From: Streptomyces sp. MNU76
Lineage (GTDB): Bacteria > Actinomycetota > Actinomycetes > Streptomycetales > Streptomycetaceae
Reading direction: 5' to 3'
NCBI RefSeq assembly: GCF_020982545.1
Contig: NZ_JAJKLK010000001.1
Location: 806,001 to 870,000, forward strand
Length of the DNA: 64,000 bases
Below, piece by piece: positions 19,535-28,230 of this stretch. Position 1 is the stretch's first letter; each line of letters opens with the position of its first letter. The notes beneath the pieces are model-generated. The model was not told the origin of the DNA and searched no databases. It saw only the letters and a program-made list of their open reading frames with translations. Both the position numbers and the translations under genes were made by a program.

Positions 19535-19697
19535 CCGGCGTCGGCCTACCTCACGAAACGCGCATTGCCCGCCACCACCTGCAAAGGCTGCACTGAACAA
19601 AGTCCGCGACACCGCCGCCGAGGCGGTCGCCGACATCCCCGACGGTGCCTCACAGGCCGTAGGCCGGGTCTGCCCCTGCCCTTCGACAGGGGGCGCA

Positions 19698-19765
19698 GAG
19701 GCTCCGCCTCGATCGTCGAGGCGGAGCTTCCGTGCATTGGAATGGCAATCCGCTGCCGACGGGAT
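19698..19765 (+). repeat. Intergenic hairpin repeat, copy 1
   Basis: A perfect 12-bp inverted repeat (GCTCCGCCTCGA/TCGAGGCGGAGC) with a 3-nt loop is followed by TGGAATGGCAATCCGCTG. A related copy (hairpin plus TGGAATGGAAATCCGCTG) lies at 40079-40150. Both sit in gene-free stretches of the mobile-element-rich part of the window. The hairpin could also act as a terminator. Confidence 0.7.
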
Positions 19766-19842
19766 CGAAACCCACCTCCGAGCTGGCGTGATCGTCCGAC
19801 AGCCCAGTGTCCCCGGCCGTCCGCAGGCGGTGTCGGGACGCA

Positions 19843-19960
19843 GTTGGGACGCAAGGACAGGAACAGACTGACGAAGACTGAGGGGCGGAGACATAGCACA
19901 CCCTGTCTGACCAGCGAAAACGTCGTGAACGGACGTTGATCGGCAAGGGCCGGCCGTGTG
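19843..19960 (+). repeat. Attachment-flank remnant C, no tRNA part
   Basis: GTTGGGACGCAAGGACAG with the following GAACAGACTGAC matches the 38784 region, and the downstream GTTGATCGGCAAGG matches 14321-14334. The tRNA-derived block itself is missing. It looks like a decayed third copy of the element end found at remnants A and B. Confidence 0.5.
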
Positions 19961-20028
19961 CCGCCAGGCGCGGGTGCATCCGGTGCTGGGACACGCCGTC
20001 CATGGACGGTCCTGTGCCCGAGACCTGG

Positions 20029-20310
20029 CTAGGGGGTGTTTCGAAAGTCCCGCATAGGTTCGCCGGGTCGGCGGTCGTGGCGGTTGCATGTGCGGTGACA
20101 TCCGATCCGACCGCTGGAGGCGCGGTGGCCGAGCCCGTCCGTGTGCGCAGACTGACCGACCACGAGGGGCAGAAGCTGCAGCAGATCGTGCGCCGGGGCG
20201 GCACGAGTTCGGTGCGCTACCGGCGGGCGATGATGCTGCTGGCCTCCGTTGGAGGGGGCACCGGCAGCGGACGATCAGGCGGATCCCGGCCGGCCCGCGG
20301 AGCGGGTATG
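20029..20310 (+). mobile_element. IS630-family fragment (left end and transposase N-terminus)
   Basis: The probable terminal repeat CTAGGGGGTGTTTCGAAAG starts at 20029. A GTG at 20125 begins VAEPVRVRRLTDHEG, then QKLQQIVRRG and YRRAMMLLAS, the recognised N-terminus of Streptomyces IS630-like transposases. The match ends near 20250, so only about 45 codons remain and the DDE domain is missing. The truncated end abuts the 3' end of the GlxA-type regulator gene. Confidence 0.75.
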
Positions 20311-20328
20311 TGCGGCGCTGATGTGTCC

Positions 20329-21372
20329 TCAGACGCCCGCTTCCACCAGGTCGTCGGTATGGAAGGTGCGGCGGTAGGAGGCGGGTGAGACGCCGAAGGC
20401 GGTGCGCATGTGGGCGCGCAGGGAGTTGGCGGAGCCGAAGCCGCAGCGGTGGGCGACCAGGTCGATGGACAGGTCGGTGGTCTCCAGCAACTGCTTGGCC
20501 AGTTCCAGGCGTTGCGCGGTGAGCCACTGCACGGGGGTCATGCCGACCTCGTCGCGGAAGCGGCGGGTGAAGGAGCGCAGGCTCATCCGGGCGTGTTCGG
20601 CCAGGCGGTTCAGGGAGAGGGGTTCGCCGAGGTGTTCCAGGGCCCAGGCGCGGGTGGCGGTGGTGGTGCCGACGGTGGGTTCGGGCACCGGGCGGTCGAT
20701 GTACTGGGCCTGGCCGCCGTCCCGCCAGGGCGGGACGACGCACATGCGGGCGGCGCGGTTGGCGGCGGCGGCGCCGTGGTCGCGGCGGATCATGTGCAGG
20801 CACAGGTCGACGCCGGCGGCGACGCCCGCGGAGGTCAGGACGTCGCCGTCGTCGACGAAGAGGACCTCCTCGTCGACCTTGACGCGGGGGTAGGCGCGGC
20901 GGAACTCGGGAGCGAGGCCCCAGTGGGTGGTGGCGGGCCGGCCGTCGAGGAGGCCCGCAGCGGCCAGGACGTAGGAGCCGGCGCAGATGGACACCAGGCG
21001 GGTGCCGGGCCGGATGCCGGCGATGGCCGCGGTGACCTCGGGCGGCAGCGGGCCGCCGCGGCCCAGCTCGGGCATGGCGTGCGTGGGCGGGACGATCACG
21101 GTGTCCGCGGCGGCCAGGGCCTCGGGACCGGCCGCGGGCTGCACGGTGAACCCGGCGTCGCTGAGGACCGGGGCGCCGTCGGCGGTGCAGACGGTGACCT
21201 CGTACAGCGGGCGTGAGCCGGCGTCCAGGACGCTGCCGAAGACGCGGGAGGGGATGCCGAGTTCGAAGGGCGGGACGCCGGGCAGGGCGAGGACGGCGAT
21301 GCGGTGCCGCCCGGCCGCGTCGGCGCTCGGGTCGGGGAGGGGGTCGGTGCACGGCCACTGCATCTCACTCAT
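20329..21372 (-). CDS. GlxA-family (DJ-1/PfpI plus AraC HTH) transcriptional regulator
   Basis: This 347-residue protein has an N-terminal class I amidotransferase-like domain with the SICAGSYVLAAAGLLDGR nucleophile-elbow region and a C-terminal AraC double HTH (LSLNRLAEHARMSLRSFTRR, then LVAHRCGFGSANSLRAHM). Family members sense a small molecule through the DJ-1 domain. It is divergent from the oxidoreductase gene at 21509 with about 136 bp between them and probably regulates it. Its 3' end touches an IS630 relic, but the last helix is complete. Confidence 0.9.
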   Translation of the reverse strand: MSEMQWPCTDPLPDPSADAAGRHRIAVLALPGVPPFELGIPSRVFGSVLDAGSRPLYEVTVCTADGAPVLSDAGFTVQPAAGPEALAAADTVIVPPTHAMPELGRGGPLPPEVTAAIAGIRPGTRLVSICAGSYVLAAAGLLDGRPATTHWGLAPEFRRAYPRVKVDEEVLFVDDGDVLTSAGVAAGVDLCLHMIRRDHGAAAANRAARMCVVPPWRDGGQAQYIDRPVPEPTVGTTTATRAWALEHLGEPLSLNRLAEHARMSLRSFTRRFRDEVGMTPVQWLTAQRLELAKQLLETTDLSIDLVAHRCGFGSANSLRAHMRTAFGVSPASYRRTFHTDDLVEAGV

Positions 21373-21508
21373 GGCCAGATCCTGTCACATAGTGGCCAGA
21401 CAGCCAACACCATGGTGAGGGCGGATGCCGGATCGTGGACTGCGTCGCGCCGGGAAGGGCCCGGACGGCCGGTATCCGATCAAGACGGAAGAGAGTGAGG
21501 CGGACAGC

Positions 21509-22435
21509 ATGCGTGCGGTGGTCGTGGAGCAGTGGGGCGGACCGGAAGTGCTCGTGGAGCGTGAGGTCGCCCGGCCCGAGCCGGGACTGAACGAGGTCCT
21601 GGTGCGGGTCCACGCGGCCGGTGTGAACCCGGTGGACTTCAAGACCCGGGCCAGCGGTGCCCTGATCGAGTGGGGAGAGGTCCCGGCGGTCGGCTGGGAC
21701 GTCTCCGGCACCGTGGAGGCCGTCGGACCGGGCGTGGGGATGTTCCACCCCGGGGACGAGGTGTACGGCATGCCGCTGTTCCCGCGGCAGGCCGGCGCCT
21801 ACGCCGAGTACGTCGTCGCCCCGGCCCGCCACCTCGCGCCCAAGCCAGCGAACCTCACCCACGTGCAGGCGGCGGCGCTGCCGCTGGCCGCGCTGACCGC
21901 CTGGCAGGCCCTGGTGGACACCGCCGGGGTGCGCGCCGGTGAGCGGGTGCTGGTGCACGCGGCGGCCGGCGGGGTCGGCCACCTGGCCGTGCAGATCGCC
22001 AAGGCCCGCGGCGCGTACGTCATCGGCACGGCCAGCGCCGGCAAGCACGACCTGCTGCGGCAGCTGGGCGCGGACGAGGTGATCGACTACCGCACGGTCC
22101 GCTTCGAGGACGCCGTCGGGGACGTGGACGTGGTGCTGGACGGGCTCGGCGGCCAGAACGCCGAGCGGTCCCTGACGGTGCTGCGCCCGGGCGGCCGGCT
22201 GATCACCCTGCCCGGCCCCGCCGACGTCCCCGCCGACGTCCCCGGCCACGTGCGGGCGGTGTGGATGCTGGTCGAGCCCGACCACCTGGGTCTGCGCGAG
22301 ATCGCCGCCCTGGCCGAGCGGGGCGCGCTCACGCCCGTGGTCGAGACCGTCGTCCCGCTGGCCGAGGCCGCGAAGGCGCACGAGATCGGCGAGCAGGGCC
22401 GCACCACCGGGAAGATCGTCCTGAGCGTCGCCTGA
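21509..22435 (+). CDS. NADP-dependent quinone/zinc-type oxidoreductase (MDR family)
   Basis: This 308-residue MDR protein has a GroES-like N-terminal domain (VLVRVHAAGVNPVDFKTR) and the Rossmann VLVHAAAGGVGHLAVQIAKA loop for NADPH. The catalytic Zn ligands are absent, as in quinone-oxidoreductase types. ATG 21509 has GAGTGAGG upstream. A longer frame to 21425 adds a poorly conserved N-terminus. It stands opposite a GlxA regulator, a common pairing in Streptomyces for stress or detoxification functions. Confidence 0.85.
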   Translation: MRAVVVEQWGGPEVLVEREVARPEPGLNEVLVRVHAAGVNPVDFKTRASGALIEWGEVPAVGWDVSGTVEAVGPGVGMFHPGDEVYGMPLFPRQAGAYAEYVVAPARHLAPKPANLTHVQAAALPLAALTAWQALVDTAGVRAGERVLVHAAAGGVGHLAVQIAKARGAYVIGTASAGKHDLLRQLGADEVIDYRTVRFEDAVGDVDVVLDGLGGQNAERSLTVLRPGGRLITLPGPADVPADVPGHVRAVWMLVEPDHLGLREIAALAERGALTPVVETVVPLAEAAKAHEIGEQGRTTGKIVLSVA

Positions 22436-22557
22436 CGCCGGCCGCCCCGGCCGGGTCGGCTGCGGGCAGGTGGAGCGGGATTGGAGCCCCGGGACCGACC
22501 GGTCCTGATCTGGCCTCACGCCTGGATAAATAGGATGAAGACAAGGAGTAGTGCCCC

Positions 22558-23553
22558 ATGCGAGCGTTCGTCGTCACCAAGTACAAGGAGCCGCTGCAGG
22601 AGGCGGACGTCCCCGAGCCCACCGTGGGGGAGCGCGACGTGCTCGTCCGGGTGGAGGCCGCCGGACTGAATCAGCTGGATGAGAAGATCCGCGCCGGTGA
22701 GTTGAAGCAGGTCCTGCCCTACAAGTTGCCGCTGATCCTGGGCAACGACGTCGCGGGCACTGTCATCAGCGTCGGGAAGGCGGTGCGCGGCTTCAAGCCC
22801 GGAGACGAGGTCTACGGTCGGCCCGACCAGGACCGCATCGGCACGTTCGCCGAGCGCATCGCCGTCGCGGAGGGCGACCTGGCGCTCAAGCCCGCTTCGA
22901 TCAGCATGAATGAGGCCGGCTCGCTGCCGCTGGTGGCGCTCACGGCGTGGCAGGCGCTGGTGGAGCGCGGGAAGGTGCGGCCCGGGCAGAAGGTTCTCAT
23001 CCACGCCGGGGCCGGCGGGGTCGGTTCGATCGCGATCCAGCTCGCCGCGCACCTCGGTGCGAGCGTCGCCACGACCGCCAGCGGTTCCAACGCGGACTTC
23101 GTGCGCGCGCTCGGCGCGGACACGGTGATCGATTACCGCAGCCAGGACTTCGAGCAGCTCCTGACCGGCTACGACCTGGTGCTGGACAGCCTCGGTGGGG
23201 AGACTCTCGAGAAGTCCCTGCGGGTGCTCAAGCCCGGCGGCAAAGCCATCGAGATCGCTGGTCCCCCGGAGCCCACTTTCGCGCGCGAGGCCGGCCTCAA
23301 CCCGCTGCTGCGCCTGGGGGTCGCCGCCCTGAGCCGCAAGATCCGCAGGCAGGCGAAGAAGCTCGGCGTGACGTATGAGTTCATGCTCATGCGCGCCAGC
23401 GGCGACCAGCTCCGCCAGATCACCACCCTCATCGACCAGGGCGTGGTGCGTCCGGTCGTGGGAAAGGTGGTCGGTTTCGACCAGACTCCGCAGGCGCTGC
23501 AGTCCCTGTCCCAGGGTGGCATCCGCGGCAAGGCCGTCATCGGCAGCAGCTGA
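22558..23553 (+). CDS. NADP-dependent quinone oxidoreductase (MDR family), second copy
   Basis: This 331-residue paralogue of the preceding gene has LVRVEAAGLNQLDEKIR, VLIHAGAGGVGSIAIQLAA as the nucleotide loop and GGETLEKSLRVLKPGG. It belongs to the same zinc-independent MDR class but is clearly diverged, so the two are not a recent duplication. An ACAAGGAG ribosome site precedes ATG 22558. It is followed 48 bp later by the start of a TetR gene that is cut off. In an intact setting that TetR may have been its repressor. Confidence 0.85.
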   Translation: MRAFVVTKYKEPLQEADVPEPTVGERDVLVRVEAAGLNQLDEKIRAGELKQVLPYKLPLILGNDVAGTVISVGKAVRGFKPGDEVYGRPDQDRIGTFAERIAVAEGDLALKPASISMNEAGSLPLVALTAWQALVERGKVRPGQKVLIHAGAGGVGSIAIQLAAHLGASVATTASGSNADFVRALGADTVIDYRSQDFEQLLTGYDLVLDSLGGETLEKSLRVLKPGGKAIEIAGPPEPTFAREAGLNPLLRLGVAALSRKIRRQAKKLGVTYEFMLMRASGDQLRQITTLIDQGVVRPVVGKVVGFDQTPQALQSLSQGGIRGKAVIGSS

Positions 23554-23601
23554 CCCGCCGCAACCGCGACGGGCGACACAGAACGCACGAGGACACCACC
23601 C

Positions 23602-23728
23602 ATGTGTGTCGCCTCCCAGTCGGTCGGACGGCGCGAGCGGAACAAGCAGGAGAAACTCGACCGCATCGTCGCTGCCGCCAGTGAACTGTTCGCCGAACAC
23701 GGCGTCGATGAGGTCACGACCCAACGTC
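23602..23728 (+). pseudogene. TetR-family regulator, N-terminal fragment
   Basis: The reading frame gives RRERNKQEKLDRIVAAASEL and FAEHGVDEVTT, a normal TetR first helix and turn. It then passes abruptly into antisense of a GH43 gene at about 23728. The HTH recognition helix and ligand domain are missing. Its start suits the gene 48 bp upstream. The junction shows a deletion or rearrangement that joined this locus to the arabinan locus. Confidence 0.7.
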
Positions 23729-24251
23729 TGGCCGTTCACCTTCAGGACGCTCGCGTCGATCAGCCAGTTGGGCGGGTAGAGGTTGGGGCCGGTGATCATG
23801 GACTTGTACGTGTAGGGGCCCATGGGGTCCGTGCCGGCGCTCTCCAGGACGTGCGTGCGCTGGGTGCCGTTCGCCCCGCAGCACGAAGTGCCGCTCTGCC
23901 CGGCGCTGTAGTACAGGTACCAGTGGCCGTCGGAGAAGTGGATCTCCGGGGCCCAGATGTTGGAGTTGCGGGTGGGGGTGGTGTCCGACCAGATCTGCAC
24001 GCTGGGAGCGGTGGCGAGGCCGGCGAGGGTGGGCGACTCGCGCGCATGCCCAGGACGCCGGTGAACGTCGTCGTGACGAGGTAGTAGTTGCCGTCGTAGT
24101 ACTCCAGCCAGGGATCGGCGCCCTTCACCGACTTGAGCGGGTTCGTGTCGGGGCGGCCGTCCACCGCGGAGGCGGGGCCCTGTGCGCAGGCCAGCGCCGT
24201 GAGCAGGGCCACGGCGCCGGTCAACCACAACCTGAGATGGCGGAGGATCAC
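23728..24251 (-). pseudogene. GH43-family secreted hydrolase, truncated and frameshifted
   Basis: GTG 24251 follows GGAAAGGAAG and starts a signal peptide (LRLWLTGAVALLTALACAQG), then LKSVKGADPWLEYYDGNYYL, a GH43 opening with its general-base Asp. At 24037-24046 an extra GC in a CG run shifts the frame, and RESPTLAGLATAPSVQIW with NIWAPEIHFSDGHWYLYY continues in the next frame. The gene ends at the TetR junction within ASVLKVNGQTL, so the catalytic acid and C-terminus are lost. It appears to be a dead third GH43 gene of this locus. Confidence 0.75.
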
Positions 24252-24299
24252 GGTACTTCCTTTCCGGGTTTCACGCGGAGGGCACGGGAGCAAAGGAAG

Positions 24300-24335
24300 G
24301 GGATGCCGGCGCCTCAAGGAGAGCGCCGGCATCCC
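24300..24335 (-). terminator. Hairpin terminator after the first GH43-AbfB gene
   Basis: Perfect 13-bp arms (GGGATGCCGGCGC and its complement) with a 10-nt loop lie 14 bp beyond the stop of the gene at 24349. It has no T-run, as is common in this genus. Confidence 0.75.
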
Positions 24336-24348
24336 TGTCGAGGTCGGG

Positions 24349-25779
24349 TCAGTTCGTCACGCGGAAGGTGGCGTCGGCGCGTCCTGTCGCGGTGGTGATC
24401 GGGTCGAGCTTCAGTTGGTAGGCGTAGTGGCGGATGTAGCGGTCGGGGTGGTTGTAGGACTGGAATGAGGACCAGGTGGAGTCGGCGAGGCCGGCGACCT
24501 GGCGGAAGGTGGCGTCCGCGGCGAACTGGGCGGTGCCGTCGTTGCGGACCAGTTGGAAGTCGTTGTTGGCGTGGCGCAGGAAGTAGCCGCGGTAGTTCAC
24601 CGACTCGAAGGAGACGGTGCCGGTGCCCGCGAGGCCGGGCCGCAGCCGGAACTGTGCGTCGGGGCCGGTGATGTTCTGGTCGATGCGCACGTCGAAGGCG
24701 GCGTGCCGCACGTAGCGGTCCTGGAAGTTGAACGACTGGAGCCGCTTGGCCGGGATGTCGGTCCAGCGGGCGAGCACCCGGGACTCCTCGGCGGCCGTGA
24801 GGTTCAGGATCGAGCCGTGGCGCTTCTTGTTGACGCCCAGGTTGTAGGTTCCCGACGCCGGAATCTGGTAGGTGCTGGGGGCGGAGGGGTTGGTCGTCGT
24901 GACCGGCATGTAACCGCGTCCGGAGGAGTACTGGTCGAGGTAGAGCGCCCACTCGTTGCGGTCGCGGAACTTCATCCACATCGGGCCCTCGACCTGGGCG
25001 CCGGTCAGGCCGATGCCGGAGAGGTTGCCGAGGTTGGTCCACGTCCCCAGGATCGAGTTGCTGCCTTCGATGGTGATCTGGCCGTCGCCGGAGGCCCGCA
25101 CGTAGCGGTAGTTGCCGACGCCGGCCGGCATCTCGACGATCTGGGTGTCGATGATCTCCTGCATGCCGGGGCGCTCGATGTAGGTCTGCGGGGTGGTGAT
25201 GGTGCGGAAGTCGCTGGTGTGGGCGTAGTAGATGCGATGCTTCTTCACGCCGTCGACGGGCTTGTTCGTCGCCCAGTACAGGACGTAGTTGTTGGTGGCC
25301 GGGTCCCACTGCGCCTCCGCGGCCCAGGCGTTGCGCCCGTCCGGGATCGCGCCGGCGACGTTGAGCAGCCACGGCTCCGACCAGTTGATCAGGTCCGTGG
25401 ACTCCCACACCACGAGGTTGCGGCTGCCGTTGTACACGGCGGCCTCCCAGTTCTGCCCGCAGCTGATGCACAGGTCGGTCGCGATGATCCAGTACTTGTC
25501 ACCGTTCGGGGACCGCACCAGTGCGGGGTCGCGCACCCCCTTCGTGCCGACCGTGGAGCGAAGGGCTATGCCGCCGCCGTTGAGATCGGTCCAGTTCAGG
25601 CCGTCCGTGCTGTATGAGAAGTAGATCTGCTGGCCGTTGGAGCCTTCCCCGATGAAGTGCGTCATCAGGTAGCCCGGGTCGGCGGCGGCCGCCCGCTCGG
25701 GTGCGGCCAGCGCCTGTGAGGTGAAGAGGAGGCAGGCGGCGACCAGTATCGCCGCCAGCCGGGAGAGAAGTATGCGCAT
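24349..25779 (-). CDS. Secreted GH43-like hydrolase with C-terminal AbfB (CBM42) domain, copy 1
   Basis: This 476-residue protein has a signal peptide (MRILLSRLAAILVAACLLFTSQALA), then a five-bladed beta-propeller domain of GH43/GH62 type (GVRDPALVRS, KYWIIATDL, WESTDLINW, NAWAAEAQWDPATNNYVLYW). The last 140 residues form an AbfB domain with repeated YVRH/FLRH/YIRH blocks. AbfB domains bind arabinofuranose side chains, so arabinan or arabinoxylan is the likely substrate. It forms a tandem pair with the gene at 26050 (roughly four in five residues identical by eye). AGAAGGACAG precedes the ATG. Confidence 0.82.
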   Translation of the reverse strand: MRILLSRLAAILVAACLLFTSQALAAPERAAAADPGYLMTHFIGEGSNGQQIYFSYSTDGLNWTDLNGGGIALRSTVGTKGVRDPALVRSPNGDKYWIIATDLCISCGQNWEAAVYNGSRNLVVWESTDLINWSEPWLLNVAGAIPDGRNAWAAEAQWDPATNNYVLYWATNKPVDGVKKHRIYYAHTSDFRTITTPQTYIERPGMQEIIDTQIVEMPAGVGNYRYVRASGDGQITIEGSNSILGTWTNLGNLSGIGLTGAQVEGPMWMKFRDRNEWALYLDQYSSGRGYMPVTTTNPSAPSTYQIPASGTYNLGVNKKRHGSILNLTAAEESRVLARWTDIPAKRLQSFNFQDRYVRHAAFDVRIDQNITGPDAQFRLRPGLAGTGTVSFESVNYRGYFLRHANNDFQLVRNDGTAQFAADATFRQVAGLADSTWSSFQSYNHPDRYIRHYAYQLKLDPITTATGRADATFRVTN

Positions 25780-26007
25780 GTACGAAACCTGTCCTTCTGC
25801 GGGTGCCTCGATTTGCGTGTCGAGGGCTGATGCGTCTCGTTCTTGAGAGCTTGAGGTTGTCGCTGGTGCTCGGGTGCTCGGGTGCTCTGGCCGCGGTTGG
25901 GCCGGATCGTCGGCCCGTCGCCTGGCAGAGCCCCGCTTCGTGCTCGGGTGGCGGCCGTGTGCGGGGCTCGCCCTGGCGGTCGCCACCGACTCGGCCTGCG
26001 CCAGGGC

Positions 26008-26033
26008 GATGCCGCACCGCGGGATGCGGCATC
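26008..26033 (-). terminator. Hairpin after the second GH43-AbfB gene
   Basis: 9-bp arms (GATGCCGCA and complement) with an 8-nt loop lie 17 bp past the stop at 26050. The surrounding ATGCC...GGCATCCC wording is shared with the terminator at 24300, so gene and terminator were duplicated together. Confidence 0.6.
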
Positions 26034-26049
26034 CCTGTTGGTTCCAGGA

Positions 26050-27483
26050 TCAGTTCGTCACGCGGAAGGTGGCGTCGCCGCGTGCTGTCGCGGTGGTGGT
26101 GGGGTCGAGGCGGAGTTGGTAGGCGTAGTGGCGGATGTAGCGGTCGGGGTGGTTGTAGGACTGGAATGAGGACCAGGTGGCGTCGGCGAGGCCGGCGACC
26201 TGGTTGAAGGTGGCGTCGGCGGCGAACTGGGCGGTGCCGTCGTTGCGGACCAGCTGGAAGTCGTAGTTGGCGTGCCGCAGGAAGTAGCCGGGGAAGTTCA
26301 CCGACTCGAAGGAGACGGTGCCGGAGCCCGCCAGGCCGGGCCTGATCCTGAACTGGGAGTCCGGGCTGGTGCTGACGTTCTGGTCGATGCGGACGTCGTA
26401 GTTGGCGTGGCGCACGTACCGGTCCTGGAAGTTGTACGACTGGAGCCGCTTGGCCGGGGTGCTGGGCCAGCGGGCGAGCACGCGGCTCTCCTCGGCGGCC
26501 GTGAGGTTCAGGATCGAGCCGTGGCGCTTCTTGTTGACGCCCAGGTTGAAGCTGCCCGATGCCGGGAGCTGGTAGGTGCCGACGGCGGAGGGGTTGGCCG
26601 TCGTGACCGGCATGTATCCGCCGCGGGAGGCGTACTGGTCGAGGTAGAGGGTCCACTCGTTGCGGTCGCGGAACTTCATCCACATCGGGCCCTCGACCTG
26701 GGCGCCGGTCAGGCCGATGCCGGAGAGGTTGCCGAGGTTGGTCCACGTCCCCAGGATCGAGTTGCTGCCTTCGATGGTGATCTGGCCGTCGCCCGAGGCG
26801 CGTACGTAGCGGTAGTTGCCGACGCCGGCCGGGACTTCGACGATCTGGGTGTCGATGAGTTCCTGGGTGCCGGGGCGGTCGATGTAGGTCTGCGGGGTGG
26901 TGATGGTGCGGAAGTCGCTGGTGCGGGCGTAGAAGATGCGGTGCTTGGTCTTGCCGTCGAGGGGCACGTTCGTCGCCCAGTACAGGACGTAGTCGTTGGT
27001 GGCGGGGTTCCAGATCGCCTCCGGTGCCCAGGCGTTGCGCCCGTCGGGGATCGCGCCGGCGACGTTCAGCAGCCACGGCTGCGACCAGTTGACCAGGTCC
27101 GTCGACTCCCAGACGACGATGCTGCGGCTGCCGTTGTTGATGGAGCCGTCCACGGTCGACCCGCAGCCCCAGCACAGGTCGGTCGCGATGATCCAGTACT
27201 TGTCACCGGCCGGGGAGCGGACCAGTGCGGGGTCACGCACCCCCTTCGTGCCGATGTTGGAGCGCAGGATCGGCGCTCCGTCGTTGAGGTCGTTCCAGTG
27301 CAGGCCGTCCGCGCTGTGCGAGAGGTACATCTGCTGACCGGTCGACCCCTCCCCGGTGAAGTGCAGCATCAGGTAGCCCGGATCGGCGGCGGCCGCCCGC
27401 TGAGGTGCGGCCAGGGATTGCGAGGTGAAGAAGAGGCCGACGGCGAAGAATATCGCCGCGAGCCGGGTGAGCAGCCTTGGCAT
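26050..27483 (-). CDS. Secreted GH43-like hydrolase with C-terminal AbfB (CBM42) domain, copy 2
   Basis: This 477-residue paralogue of the preceding enzyme has the same layout: signal peptide (MPRLLTRLAAIFFAVGLFFTSQSLA), propeller with GVRDPALVRS and NAWAPEAIWNPATNDYVLYW, then AbfB. Differences cluster near the substrate face (CWGCGSTVDGSINN here against CISCGQNWEAAVYN in copy 1), while one stretch around SNSILGTWTNLGNLSG is identical, which suggests gene conversion. It is the promoter-proximal member of the minus-strand pair. The only near-palindromic operator on that side is about 460 bp upstream at 27943. Confidence 0.82.
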   Translation of the reverse strand: MPRLLTRLAAIFFAVGLFFTSQSLAAPQRAAAADPGYLMLHFTGEGSTGQQMYLSHSADGLHWNDLNDGAPILRSNIGTKGVRDPALVRSPAGDKYWIIATDLCWGCGSTVDGSINNGSRSIVVWESTDLVNWSQPWLLNVAGAIPDGRNAWAPEAIWNPATNDYVLYWATNVPLDGKTKHRIFYARTSDFRTITTPQTYIDRPGTQELIDTQIVEVPAGVGNYRYVRASGDGQITIEGSNSILGTWTNLGNLSGIGLTGAQVEGPMWMKFRDRNEWTLYLDQYASRGGYMPVTTANPSAVGTYQLPASGSFNLGVNKKRHGSILNLTAAEESRVLARWPSTPAKRLQSYNFQDRYVRHANYDVRIDQNVSTSPDSQFRIRPGLAGSGTVSFESVNFPGYFLRHANYDFQLVRNDGTAQFAADATFNQVAGLADATWSSFQSYNHPDRYIRHYAYQLRLDPTTTATARGDATFRVTN

Positions 27484-27500
27484 GTGCGTGCCCTGTCTTT

Positions 27501-27881
27501 CTACGGGTGCCGGGACGGGGTGGAAACGGGCTTCCGGACGCGTGACCACTGGAAGCCGGTGGCTGTGCCGCTGGTGCGTTGTCCGGGCAGGGCCAGGTCA
27601 GTGGTCGAGGCGCCGACGTCGTTGACGCACTTGCCGCCGTGGCGGGCTCCGAACTGGTGGCAGTCGTCGCTCTCGACCCATGCGAACCGCTGGTCGTGAC
27701 GGAGGGGAAGGGGTACTGGGTTGATGTCTGTGGCAGCGGCGGAACTGGCGAGCGGGTTCGGGAGGGTGGTGGTGGCTGCCTGTGCGAGGGGATCGGTCGC
27801 ACCCGTCCCGGCCGTCGCGCCGTAGGCGAGCGCCCGGCGGACGATCGGTTCCACGCCGGCGGAGGGGGGAGCAACGCTCAT
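27501..27881 (-). CDS. Hypothetical 126-residue ORF upstream of the GH43 pair
   Basis: No family is recognised. The frame starts at ATG 27881 with a weak AAGGATG site and ends 17 bp before the GH43 gene. A central patch (RFAWVESDDCHQFGARHGGKCVND) has a protein-like composition. The flanks are low-complexity. It may be a small cotranscribed gene, or a remnant between the operator at 27943 and the enzymes. No signal peptide is seen. Confidence 0.35.
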   Translation of the reverse strand: MSVAPPSAGVEPIVRRALAYGATAGTGATDPLAQAATTTLPNPLASSAAATDINPVPLPLRHDQRFAWVESDDCHQFGARHGGKCVNDVGASTTDLALPGQRTSGTATGFQWSRVRKPVSTPSRHP

Positions 27882-27942
27882 GACAGAGACATCCTTGTTT
27901 CACGTCGCGGAGCGAGCCAAAAGGGTCCGACGTACCAGACTT

Positions 27943-27960
27943 TGTTCGATATGACGGACA
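27943..27960. promoter_or_regulatory. 18-bp near-palindromic operator, copy 1
   Basis: TGTTCGA-TATG-ACGGACA: 7-bp arms with a 4-nt spacer. It is followed by TCGTTCG, a third half-site like that after copy 3. It lies between the minus-strand GH43 genes and the plus-strand sigma gene and could act on either. Confidence 0.6.
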
Positions 27961-28230
27961 TCGTTCGTGAATTCGGCCAAAAGTTAGAGGGAGGTAAAAG
28001 CGGGTGTCAAGAGGTGTGAAGACAGCAGGAACAGCGTTGCCTCCCTCTGCGCTCGGAACGGGGTCCTACGCATCAGGAGACGCACCAGCACGTCGCGCAT
28101 AACGGAAAACTCTGAACGGGCGAAGGCGGGGGCGGTACCTGAGCGGCGACCCGACGCCCGTCCTCGGGATTCGCTCCTGGCACACTGTCGCACTCGACAC
28201 ATCGGCAGGACGACGGGACGGTGGGCTGAG

